Below, piece by piece: positions 9,801 through 18,000 of a stretch of 64,000 nt of DNA; the stretch's first letter is position 1, and each line of letters opens with the position of its first letter. The stretch covers positions 43,351 to 107,350 of the forward strand of contig JBMOMT010000031.1 in assembly GCA_049324835.1 (NCBI GenBank), read 5' to 3'. The stretch comes from JBMOMT01 sp049324835 (lineage in GTDB: Bacteria; Chloroflexota; Anaerolineae; CAYNKW01). The notes beneath the pieces are model-generated. The model saw only the letters and a program-made list of their open reading frames with translations. It ran no database searches and was not told the DNA's origin. A program made the translations under genes and the position numbers.

Positions 9801-10003
9801 CAGACATCGACGGCATCCTGAGCTGGGACAAGTCCTTCAAGGTGGATGTCTACAAGCTCAGCATCGGCACCCACACCATCACCCTGGTGGTGCGTGATGG
9901 TGAGGGCAACTGGAGCCATCCGGTGTCTGTGACCATCAAGGTGGCCGAGACCCTGGCCGACTTGCAACAAAAAACCATCTACCTGCCGCTGGTGTCGCGG
10001 TAA
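6830..10003 (+). CDS. large secreted protein, choice-of-anchor-O-like, with C-terminal PKD-type domain
   Basis: A strong site (GGGAGGAGG) precedes ATG 6830, and the product begins with a clear signal peptide (LRVVLCAMLLLVLFTSSVTFA). The 1057-residue protein is rich in Asp, Gly and aromatic residues, with several sialidase/propeller-like phrases (YAALSLDDGATWKRT; YARRSFDGGQTWTT). Around residue 950 an Ig/PKD-like domain begins (VTYEEGGEIEFVGSGRD, later GTHTITLVVRDGEGNW). It ends in KTIYLPLVSR, the same kind of tail as the FG-GAP protein. It resembles proteins annotated as choice-of-anchor family O, which I recall near cytochrome genes; that assignment is from memory. It lies just before the cytochrome b operon and may be an extracellular partner of it. 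No catalytic motif was recognised. Confidence 0.7.
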   Translation: MKLRVVLCAMLLLVLFTSSVTFADDGVMFRRNVSKTPDQESERANINHMAFYVPAQTSDGTLTSIEYYDAAEALVETRDYAKPLVAVFIDALPEEHIEDAANIMSGGAGIGAHDAYAALSLDDGATWKRTNLSLSADLSSFTLADGTPFPGDAHNMTFAIAGDKVLVGWISRYCDGGAPAYTLTDENDADGDGNTTEKLYPDIWGVMGTQGSVDYTLQGFPEVGEIPYSCVWAARGALLPVELADGSSGYDIIWTKAERLTSGRRDANRLEMNGDSAAGFMMVWQEDPEGLRPGQGLGPGEGWSGAVVNGKTDLWYSYISMADFVQVQTSDEDLTPISIYDYIGETMPKVAAPMALPVRLTDNDMCKASGSEPYCYIDFENVDTEGNLILPDELPTASTAESDFCATQVSWTTPGGSTLNLCVAEDGRVMAGRVGASRPRVNVQPYDSDGDLVYDSAWVIMGAEESKALGEGSVDDIDGDEEIEPEDIGKNMWYYTFDMLKPDVVQQGLMLNQPAIDPETGTFFETLTDDWGNEFYGTEISRRFSHFSQPIHQIGSSGVGAVLIVKQGILNQGGPADIFLRLLKVPDEVWIACETDGNAATTERCLPAGYNPYAYENLVCDEWAYTDGSNPRYLEGLCLSNMINVSGTTIDACDNGTSGETCADAFPWDGGVSPFPKVTQWSQTVDNLSDQSWANPYDVSKGHRGFIDGDFIMMMYAWSPNWQANSVGNDHYNLYARRSFDGGQTWTTTPASLGGDGTETCENFKGADGTITTVCTTYGPGEFEQARNLSQLIGNKETILDPRYTPTGGLKMLPITDLKGTGFTGYDDDVRDPSKFFIVYETGDNTTVAEGEAVPLDLFYSRATGWGDDYDLVEYYNSSTGETEMSFDWLEHDREDLSGEAANTCNNAGTFYYVIWNQWQEDEYENVSESDAIFRRIMYLEDAEANPTAQILFVSATEVTYEEGGEIEFVGSGRDNDRMGDEQVTAFKWISDIDGILSWDKSFKVDVYKLSIGTHTITLVVRDGEGNWSHPVSVTIKVAETLADLQQKTIYLPLVSR

Positions 10004-10029
10004 CGGATCGCTACAGGCAGGAGGACGCA

Positions 10030-10061
10030 AGGTGCGACGCACCATCAGGTGCGTCGCACCT
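10030..10061. repeat. perfect 14-bp hairpin between the secreted protein and cytochrome b
   Basis: AGGTGCGACGCACC, loop ATCA, then its exact complement. Each arm is itself nearly palindromic. No T-run follows, so it is more likely an intergenic REP-like hairpin or mRNA-stability element than a terminator. Confidence 0.8.
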
Positions 10062-10092
10062 GCGGTCAGCATCACAGGCAAGGGGCAGCCCG

Positions 10093-11445
10093 ATGAAATC
10101 ATTATCTTTTGTTCGCTCCTGGAAAGAACGTCTCTTTTACACCGACCGACCCGACGACGACCGGCGTCGTATCCGGGGTGTGATCGATAGCCTGGTGTTG
10201 CATCTGCATCCCACGCGAGTGCCCGCCAACGCCCTCCGTCTCTCCTATACCTGGGGTCTGGGCGGTCTCTCGACCATGCTGGCGCTGGTCATCGGCCTCA
10301 CCGGCGTGTTGCTCATGTTCCGCTACGAACCCACCATCGACCGCGCTTACGTCAGCATCCAGTTGTTAGAGACACAGGTGGCTTTTGGCTCGCTGGTGCG
10401 GGCGGTGCATCATTGGTCGGCCAATCTACTGGTCATCACCACTTTTTTGCACCTGCTGCGCGTCTTTTTCACCGGCGGTTACAAGAGGGGCCGCGCCGTC
10501 AACTGGCTCATCGGCATTGGCCTTTTTTTGCTGGTGATGGTGTTCAACTTTACCGGTTATCTGCTGCCGTGGGATCAACTGGCCTATTGGGCCATCACCG
10601 TCAGCACCAGTCTCATCAGTTACGTGCCGCTGGTGGGCGAATCGGTCAGCGCCTTCTTGCGCGCCGGATCCAAGGTGGGTCAGGGGGCGCTGGGCAACTT
10701 TTACGCCCTGCACGTGGCCGTGCTGCCGGCGGTGGCCTTTTTGACGCTGGGGTATCACTTTTGGAAGGTGCGTAAAGACGGCGGCATCTCGCAGCCCGAT
10801 GAGACCGTGGAGACAAAGCGCCCGGAACGGGTGACCACCATCCCTCACCTCACCCGCATCGAGTTCGCCGCGGCGGCGGTGTTGCTGGTGGGCATTCTCG
10901 TCTTTGCCATGCTGGTGCCCGCTCCGTTGGAGGCGCTGGCCAACCCGGCCCAATCGCCCAACCCGGCCAAGGCGGCCTGGTACTTTGTGGGGTTGCAAGA
11001 ATTGTTGCTGCACATGCACTCGCTGGCGGCCATGGGGTTGATGGCGGCTGTGTTGTTGGGCATGGCCATCTTGCCCCGCTGGGACTCGCGTGAGGACAAC
11101 ATCGGCGTCTACTTTCGCTCGCGGCGCGGGCGGCGGGCGGCCATCGCCGGTTTGTTACTGAGCGTCGATCTGGTGCCGCTGCTGGTGTTGATCGACGAGT
11201 TCTGGCTCGACTGGCCCGCCATGTTACCCACCTTGCCCACGCTTATTTCGGTGGGTCTGGTGCCGCTGCTGGTCACGCTGCTCGGACTGGCGGCCATCTA
11301 TTTCCTTTCGCGGCTGCTGTTCCGGGCCGATCACAGCGAGGCGTTGGTGGGCCTGTTTACCTTTGTCATGACCAGTCTGGTCGTTCTGACGGTCATTGGC
11401 AATTTCTTCCGTGGCGCCAACATGGCCCTGGTGTTACCATTCTGA
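10093..11445 (+). CDS. cytochrome b, b6 and subunit IV parts fused (bc-type complex)
   Basis: This is the membrane quinol-oxidising subunit of a Rieske/cytochrome b complex. Residues 1-230 are the b6-like part. Haem ligands are H106/H120 (spacing 14, RAVHHWSANLL...FLHLLR) and H207/H222 (spacing 15, as in b6 proteins). Residues ~290-330 are the subunit-IV-like part, with the Qo-site motif as KAAWYFVGLQELL where PEWY or APWY is usual. Extra hydrophobic segments run to the end (NFFRGANMALVLPF). No Cys is found where b6 proteins attach haem ci. AAGGGG precedes the ATG. It is followed 21 nt later by the Rieske gene and then by multihaem cytochromes, so it should feed electrons from menaquinol into that chain. 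Confidence 0.92.
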   Translation: MKSLSFVRSWKERLFYTDRPDDDRRRIRGVIDSLVLHLHPTRVPANALRLSYTWGLGGLSTMLALVIGLTGVLLMFRYEPTIDRAYVSIQLLETQVAFGSLVRAVHHWSANLLVITTFLHLLRVFFTGGYKRGRAVNWLIGIGLFLLVMVFNFTGYLLPWDQLAYWAITVSTSLISYVPLVGESVSAFLRAGSKVGQGALGNFYALHVAVLPAVAFLTLGYHFWKVRKDGGISQPDETVETKRPERVTTIPHLTRIEFAAAAVLLVGILVFAMLVPAPLEALANPAQSPNPAKAAWYFVGLQELLLHMHSLAAMGLMAAVLLGMAILPRWDSREDNIGVYFRSRRGRRAAIAGLLLSVDLVPLLVLIDEFWLDWPAMLPTLPTLISVGLVPLLVTLLGLAAIYFLSRLLFRADHSEALVGLFTFVMTSLVVLTVIGNFFRGANMALVLPF

Positions 11446-11466
11446 TCCGGCATAGGAGTTAGACCC

Positions 11467-11982
11467 ATGACAAGCGAAACCCTCGTTCACACCCAACCCA
11501 ATCAAGAATCGCAAGAGCTCACCCGGCGCAGCTTTCTCAAGATGGGCATGGGGGCGTTGGGCGTCCTGGCGGCGTTGGAGATCGGTGGGGCCAGCCTGCT
11601 CTTTCTCCAGGCCCGCACCCAGGAAGGCCAATCCGGCGGCCTGATTACCGCTGGCGAGACAGAGAGCTTTCCGCCCGGCTCGGTGACGGAATTCCCGGCC
11701 GAGGGCTTTTTCCTCGTCCGCGCCCACGATGGCGGCTTTTTGGCCGTGGATCGTCGTTGCCCGCACCTGGGTTGCATCGTAGAGTGGGTGCCTGAAAAGA
11801 ATCACTTTTTGTGCCCCTGCCATGCTTCCACCTTTGATTTTCACGGCGATTACGAAAACCCACCCGTGCCCCGGCCGCTGGATACCTTTGCCGTGCAGTT
11901 CAAGGGCAACGTCGTGCTGGTCGATACCTCCCGGTTGCAGCAGCGCGAGCACTATGCGCCGGATCAACTGGTGTATGCCTGA
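11467..11982 (+). CDS. Rieske [2Fe-2S] protein
   Basis: This is the high-potential electron acceptor of the bc-type complex. The N-terminus carries a Tat-like signal (TRRSFLKMGMGALG) followed by a membrane anchor. The cluster-binding motifs RCPHLGC and CPCHASTFD supply the two Cys and two His ligands plus the extra disulfide Cys residues. At 171 residues it is of normal size. AGGAG lies ~9 nt before the ATG. It sits between cytochrome b and the first cytochrome c gene, the order expected of an operon. Confidence 0.95.
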   Translation: MTSETLVHTQPNQESQELTRRSFLKMGMGALGVLAALEIGGASLLFLQARTQEGQSGGLITAGETESFPPGSVTEFPAEGFFLVRAHDGGFLAVDRRCPHLGCIVEWVPEKNHFLCPCHASTFDFHGDYENPPVPRPLDTFAVQFKGNVVLVDTSRLQQREHYAPDQLVYA

Positions 11983-12047
11983 GTGGATCGATTCTCGGTT
12001 TTCTTTTCTGGTTCATGACCCCTGGTAGGTGAGAGAGGTCGGTATCG

Positions 12048-12932
12048 ATGAACAAATTCAGTTTGACAGGCCTGATCGCACTCGTTTTGCTCGTCACCAT
12101 CTTGCCGCTTTACGCGCTGATGGAACCGGCGCGCATGGAGCAGGCTCAGACCCACCTGCGCCAGCAGTTTGTCTCGGATGGCGCCGTGATGTATGTGGAA
12201 AACTGCCTGCTGTGTCATGGTGTGGCCGGCGAGGGCGTAGGCGCTATGCCGGGGTTGGATAACCCCGAACTGGTCGCCACCGATTTCGAGGCCGTCTACC
12301 GCACCATCGCCCAATCGCCGCACGGCTCCACCATGGGCGCCTGGCACATCGACCGCGGCGGTTTGTTGAACGATTATCAGATTCGGGTGTTGGTGACCTT
12401 GATCCAGCAAGGGGCGTGGCACAAGGTGCGGGAAACCGCCGTCCAGATGGGTGTTGCCTTGTCCCCGTCGCCCGCGCCGCTGGTCGAGATCGAGGCTCTG
12501 GAGGCCCAGGGCGAGGCGGACCCGCACGAGTGTCGGGCCTGCCACGAGGAACCGGCCGTACACGCCAGCCGTTTTGGCCTCAACTGCGCCCGCTGCCACA
12601 CCCTGGTTTCCTGGCGGCCGGCCCTGCTCACACGCCACGTCTTTGACCTGGAGCACGGCGGCACGGGGCAGATCCCGTGCCAGACCTGCCACACCGAAAG
12701 TTACTCTTTTAACACCTGCTATGGCTGCCACGATCACGACCCGGAGCAGGTCGTTGCCTCTCACGCCGAGGAAGGCATCACGATGGCCGAGATCGAGCCT
12801 TGTGATCGCTGCCATCCCACCGGCGCGGCCGGGGAAGGGGGACAACTGCGCGACAATCCGCCGCAAAATCCCAAAGAGCAGACGAATCACAACATGGCCT
12901 TAAAGGTCGATTGGGACAACCAGGGTCACTGA
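12048..12932 (+). CDS. six-haem cytochrome c (mono-haem domain plus multihaem module)
   Basis: The protein has an N-terminal signal/anchor (GLIALVLLVTILPLYALM), then a classic cytochrome c domain with CLLCHGVAGEG and a later Met-containing stretch (HGSTMGAW) that could be the axial ligand. After a linker come five more CxxCH motifs (CRACH, CARCH, CQTCH, CYGCH, CDRCH), six in all across 294 residues. The last ~100 residues closely match the end of the next gene (ARCH...DLEHGGTGQ...CQTCH...CYGCHDHDPEQ). It probably takes electrons from the Rieske protein and passes them to the larger cytochromes downstream. GAGAGG precedes the ATG. Confidence 0.9.
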   Translation: MNKFSLTGLIALVLLVTILPLYALMEPARMEQAQTHLRQQFVSDGAVMYVENCLLCHGVAGEGVGAMPGLDNPELVATDFEAVYRTIAQSPHGSTMGAWHIDRGGLLNDYQIRVLVTLIQQGAWHKVRETAVQMGVALSPSPAPLVEIEALEAQGEADPHECRACHEEPAVHASRFGLNCARCHTLVSWRPALLTRHVFDLEHGGTGQIPCQTCHTESYSFNTCYGCHDHDPEQVVASHAEEGITMAEIEPCDRCHPTGAAGEGGQLRDNPPQNPKEQTNHNMALKVDWDNQGH

Positions 12933-12964
12933 GGGTGGGCTCTGGCTGAAAGGGTGGAGCAGCG

Positions 12965-14011
12965 ATGCGCTTCAAATGGCCCAGGCGGCTTGCGCCGCGA
13001 ATCGGTCTGGCGGGCATCTTGATGTTGAGCGTGCTGGCCTCTGGCACGGGCTTTTACATCTTCAAGTGCACCTACGACCCTGGGCCGCTGTCGGCGGCGC
13101 AGGTGCGCGGCCAGCCGTTGGGCGGTTACGCTTCACACGCCGATTTTGGCGACGAATGTCTGCTGTGCCACATGCCGGTGCACTGCCTGCACGCCACTCG
13201 CTGCGAAACCTGCCACGCCGATATCGCCCGGCAGCGCGCCGAGGGCAGCGGCCTGCACGGCCTGCTGCCCGGCACCAAAAAGTGCCAGAATTGCCACACC
13301 GAACACCGGGGCGCCGAGGCCGTCATCAGCACCCTGCCGCTGGATAGCCTGGCCAGCGTGGGCCACGAACGACTGACCGGTTTCAGCCTCGAAAACCACC
13401 AGAACGATCACCAGGGGCGGCCGCAAACCTGCGATGACTGTCATACGCAGCACCGCTTCAAAGCCGAGTTCGTCGATTGTATCACCTGTCACAGCCAGGC
13501 CGATACAGCTTTTGTGGCCGGGCACGTTGCCGGGTATGGTGACAACTGCCTCAGTTGCCACGACGGTCGCGGCGAGTTGGCGGCCTTTGAGCACGATCGG
13601 GTTTTTGTGCTCCAGGGAGCGCATCTCTCGACAGCCTGCGCCAGTTGCCACAGCGGCGCCATACTCGCCAGGATAGAGAGCGACTGCGTGGGCTGCCATC
13701 GAGAATCCGATCTACACGCCGGTTCTTTTGGCCTCGAATGCGCCCGTTGCCACATCCCTTCGGATTGGCTCCAGGCTCAACTCAGGCAACACATCTTTGC
13801 CCTGGATCATGGCGGCGGCGGGCAACTGGCCTGTGAAACCTGCCACAGCGATAGTTACGTGCAGCATAGCTGCTACGGCTGCCACGATCACCAACCAGAT
13901 CAGATGAGAGACGTCCATGAGAAAGAACAGATTGCCGATTTTGACGATTGTATTACCTGCCATCCCTCCGGCCAGCCGGATGAGGCCGAACGTTATCGCC
14001 TGGCCGGTTGA
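12965..14011 (+). CDS. twelve-haem cytochrome c
   Basis: A signal/anchor segment (IGLAGILMLSVLASGTGFYIF) is followed by 12 CxxCH motifs in 348 residues: CLLCH, CETCH, CQNCH, CDDCH, CITCH, CLSCH, CASCH, CVGCH, CARCH, CETCH, CYGCH, CITCH. Many additional His residues could serve as distal ligands (bis-His haems). The C-terminal third is a paralogue of the C-terminal module of the preceding gene. GGAG is 6 nt before the ATG. It is a periplasmic or outer-face electron carrier in the bc operon. The end of the gene overlaps the likely start of the next reading frame by about 30 nt. Confidence 0.92.
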   Translation: MRFKWPRRLAPRIGLAGILMLSVLASGTGFYIFKCTYDPGPLSAAQVRGQPLGGYASHADFGDECLLCHMPVHCLHATRCETCHADIARQRAEGSGLHGLLPGTKKCQNCHTEHRGAEAVISTLPLDSLASVGHERLTGFSLENHQNDHQGRPQTCDDCHTQHRFKAEFVDCITCHSQADTAFVAGHVAGYGDNCLSCHDGRGELAAFEHDRVFVLQGAHLSTACASCHSGAILARIESDCVGCHRESDLHAGSFGLECARCHIPSDWLQAQLRQHIFALDHGGGGQLACETCHSDSYVQHSCYGCHDHQPDQMRDVHEKEQIADFDDCITCHPSGQPDEAERYRLAG

Positions 14012-14936
14012 ACGGAGGCAACCGATCTGGCCGCTGCTCGAGAACGCCCTGTGGCTGGGGCTGGCCCTGTGGCTGTTTCTGGCGAGCTGCCACCCGGTCT
14101 GGGCCCAGGAACCCACCGCCGGGCCGCCCATCCAGCGTTTGCGTGTGCAGGTGATGCCCGAGTTCGACGATCCGCGGGTGTTGGTGGTGGTGCAGGGCCG
14201 CTTTTCGGTCGACGAGGCCAGCCTGCCATTGCCGGTCACGTTTCGCCTGCCGCGCCAGGCCCAGATCAACCAGATGGCTACCATGGACATGTCCACCGGC
14301 AGCACGGCCTCGCAGCCCTACCAGGTGCAGCCCGATCCTGACGACGAGCGCTGGTCGCTGGTGAGTTACAGTGTGGACAATGCTCACTTTTTCTTCGAGT
14401 TTTATTACGACCCCATCCAGGGGCAGGTGGATAAACAGTTTACCTTTGTCTTTAGCAGCCTGCAGCCGGTCGAGGATCTGGCGCTCGAGGTGCAGCAACC
14501 TCTGGCCGCCACCAACTTGGTGCTGACGCCCGCCCCCTCTGGCACACGGATGGACCAGGCCATGGGTTTTACCTATCATCGTCTCGATGTCGGCGCTCTG
14601 GAGGCCGGCGGTGAGGTAGCGCTGGCAACCAGTTACACCAAAACCGATCCGGCCCCCTCGATCTCGCATCAAGACCTGGCAGCCATGCGTCAGACTGAGC
14701 CGTCCAACGCCATGTCGTCTGTGACAACCGCCGCCCGGTCTGCCGCTGCCATCCCCACCTGGGTCTACGTTCTGTTTGGCGGCATCACGCTGATCGCCTT
14801 TGCGGCGTTTGTCTGGACTCGTGGTCAAACCATACCCGTCGCCGTGCCGGTTCAGGCCCTTCACTGCGTCCGCTGTGGCGCTGGCCTCAAAGAGGGGGCG
14901 CTCTTTTGCCATAGCTGCGGCGCATCTATCACATAG
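13980..14936 (+). CDS. membrane protein with extracytoplasmic beta domain and C-terminal zinc ribbon
   Basis: The product has a hydrophobic signal (LENALWLGLALWLFLASCHPVWA), a ~200-residue beta-rich region, one transmembrane helix near the end (WVYVLFGGITLIAFAAFVW), then a short zinc ribbon with two CxxC pairs (CVRCGAGLKEG, FCHSCG) that would lie in the cytoplasm. The start is uncertain. ATG 13980 overlaps the cytochrome gene by 32 nt and has no clear ribosome site, whereas a GGAGG at 14014-14018 points to a start near 14025, where only ATC or CTG codons occur. Its position inside the cytochrome operon suggests an assembly or haem/metal-handling role, but no family function is known to me. 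Confidence 0.75.
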   Translation: MRPNVIAWPVERRQPIWPLLENALWLGLALWLFLASCHPVWAQEPTAGPPIQRLRVQVMPEFDDPRVLVVVQGRFSVDEASLPLPVTFRLPRQAQINQMATMDMSTGSTASQPYQVQPDPDDERWSLVSYSVDNAHFFFEFYYDPIQGQVDKQFTFVFSSLQPVEDLALEVQQPLAATNLVLTPAPSGTRMDQAMGFTYHRLDVGALEAGGEVALATSYTKTDPAPSISHQDLAAMRQTEPSNAMSSVTTAARSAAAIPTWVYVLFGGITLIAFAAFVWTRGQTIPVAVPVQALHCVRCGAGLKEGALFCHSCGASIT

Positions 14937-15025
14937 AACTTTGGGGCTGAGCCAGACGGTCTTTTCTGGTCTCATCTGTTTGTTCGGGTAATCCCACCAT
15001 CGGGACGGCCCAAGCGGGAGGAAAG

Positions 15026-18000
15026 ATGAAAAAGATACTGATACTGTTCCTCGCTTTCAACCTGCTCATTGTGGCAACCATAGGCAGCCTGCTCTTCCTG
15101 GCCGAGACCTATCCCTTCCGCCCTGGCGATAGATTCTATGCCGTGCAGCACGTGGCCGAGCAGTGGCGGTTGCGCCTCGCTGCCGATGAGACACGTCAGG
15201 CTCACTTTGCCATCGACCTGGCCGAGCGCCGCCTGGTCGACCTTTCCAGAGCCGAACAGCGCCAGCGAATCAACGCCGCCGCTGTAGCCTTTGATCGCGC
15301 CCTCGACGAGGCCGTGCGGTACATCCAGGCCGCGCCGGTCGCGGCCCAGAGTGATCTGATCGGTCGCCTGTCGCGGCTGCTGGATCAGGCCGAGCTGGTC
15401 ATGGCTGCTTTGCAACCCACGCCGGACAGCACCCTGCTGGCGGTGCTCAACCGCAAGATCGCCGCCCTCCAGGCGGCAGCCACGCCGGAGCAAATGGCGG
15501 CTCTGGCTCCTGCGCCTGCCCCTTTGCTGGAGGCGGTGACGGTCCCCTTTTTGGGTCAAGACGTGGATCACAGCCGTTACCCGCTGACCGGCGGTCACGC
15601 CGACGTAGAGTGTGTCGATTGTCACGGTGATGGCCGCTACGCCGGCACACCCACCGAATGCAGCGTTTGTCATAATCTGCGCTCCGGCGATCTGTATCCG
15701 GCGCTCTATTACCCCAACAATCCCTATCCGGATCACTTTGCCGGTGAGTGCTCCAATTGCCACACGGTGGAGGACTGGTTGCCTTATCAGTTCGATCACG
15801 TGGGCGTGTTCGAATGCGCCTTTTGCCACCAGTCCGAAAGCCCGGCGGGCCACTACCCCGGCGCCTGTGTGTTGTGCCACACCGATGTTGATCGGTGGCA
15901 AGAGATCGGTTACGATCACCTGGCGGTGGTCGAGTGCCTCTCCTGCCACCAGGCGGCAGAGCCCGAAGGCCACTACCCTGGCATCTGCGTCCTGTGCCAC
16001 GCCGATGTCGACGACTGGCAGGTAGCCGACTTTGAACACGTCGGTGTGACACAATGCTGGACGTGTCACGTCAGCGACAGCCCGGAACATCACTACATCA
16101 GCTCCGAAGACTATGCCCGGCTGCTGGCGCGTCTGGCCGAGCTGGCCGAAACAGGGGAGACGCATCGGCCTCTGCCGGATTATCTGGTGCCGGCATCGTG
16201 CATCAACTGCCACACCGATACCGACGACTGGAACCGTTTTGTTTTTGATCACACCGGCTTTGCCGATTGTGTTTCGTGTCATGGTCAGAGCGACGCGCCG
16301 GTGGATCATTACGACGGCCAGTGCTCCAACTGCCACAACATGGAAAACTGGAGCGATTACTGGTTCGATCACGGCGGCTTTCCCGATTGCGCCGCCTGCC
16401 ACAGCGGGGCAAGTCCGGCCATTCACTACCCCGGCGAATGCGCCCTGTGCCACGTCACCGAGACCTGGCAAGAGATCGACTTTGACCACCTGGACCCTGG
16501 CAACTGCGCCGATTGTCACGCCGTCGATGCGCCGGACGCGCATTACCCCGGCGAGTGCTCCAACTGCCACAACATGGAAAACTGGAGCGATGTCTGGTTC
16601 GATCACGGCGATTTTCCCAACTGCGCCACCTGCCACGTCCAGCCGGGCCACTACCCCGGCGAGTGCTCCAACTGTCACAACACCGAAGATTGGAGTGAGT
16701 ACCAGTTCAGCCACGATGGCCTCAGCAACTGCTCCAGTTGTCATTCCTGGCCCAACCACTATCCCGGTCAGTGCTCCAGTTGTCACAACACCTTCAACTG
16801 GAGCTGGAACTGGTTCAACCACGGTGGTTTTGACGATTGCGCCGCCTGCCACAGCCGGCCGGATCACTACCCCGGCCAGTGCTCCGGTTGCCACAACACC
16901 GCTGGCTGGCTGCCAGCCGCTTTTGACCACGATGGCCTGACCGACTGCGCCGCCTGTCACAGCGACGAGGCGCCGCCGGCCCATTATGACGGCCAGTGCT
17001 CCAACTGCCACAACACCAAAGAGTGGGCCGAGGTGGAGCCCATCCACGACGATCTGATCGATTGCCAGTCGTGCCACACACCGCCGTCCGAACACTGGCC
17101 CGGCGCCTGCATCGACTGCCACAACACCGAGAACTGGAGCGAGGTCGACACCGATCACACCGCCTGGATCGACTGCCAGTCGTGCCACCTGCGCCCCGAT
17201 GGTCACTGGCCAGATCAGTGCTCCAACTGCCACAACACCGAGAATTGGAGCGAGGTCACCTTTGATCACACCACCTATACCAGTTGTAACTCTTGCCATC
17301 CGCGGCCCTCTGGTCACCCCCGTGGTCAGTGCTCCAAATGCCACACCACCGAAAACTGGGTGCCCATCCACGACGAAGACCTGGCCGATTGTCTCAGTTG
17401 CCACACCGGTGACGCGCCGCCGGATCACTTTGATGGCCAGTGTTCCAACTGTCACAACACCGAGACCTGGCAGGAAAACCTGTGGGGCAGCGAGCCCTTT
17501 AGCCACGAGGGCCTCACCGACTGCATCGGCTGCCACGGCAGCCAGGCTCCAGAGCCTCATTATGATGGCCAGTGCGGCAACTGCCACTGCACCTGCGACT
17601 GGAGCAATATCCTCTTTGAGGATCACGATGGCCTGGTAGACTGTATCAGTTGCCACGCCGCTCGTGCTCCAGAAGACCACTATGATGGTCAGTGTTCCGA
17701 TTGTCACAACACTCAGGACTGGAACGTGATTCTCTTTGAGGATCACGATGGCCTGGTCGAGTGCGCTACCTGCCATGCCAGCCAGTCGCCGGCGGCTCAC
17801 TATCCCGGCGAGTGTTCCGATTGCCACCTCACCGACGGCTGGCTGCCGGTCATCTTTGACCACGATGGGTTCGTCGATTGCCAGTCGTGCCACGGCGACG
17901 ATACGCCGGCGGATCATTACGACGGCCAGTGCTCCAACTGCCACACCACCGACGGCTGGCTGCCGGTCACCTTTGACCACGATGGGTTCGTCGATTGCCA

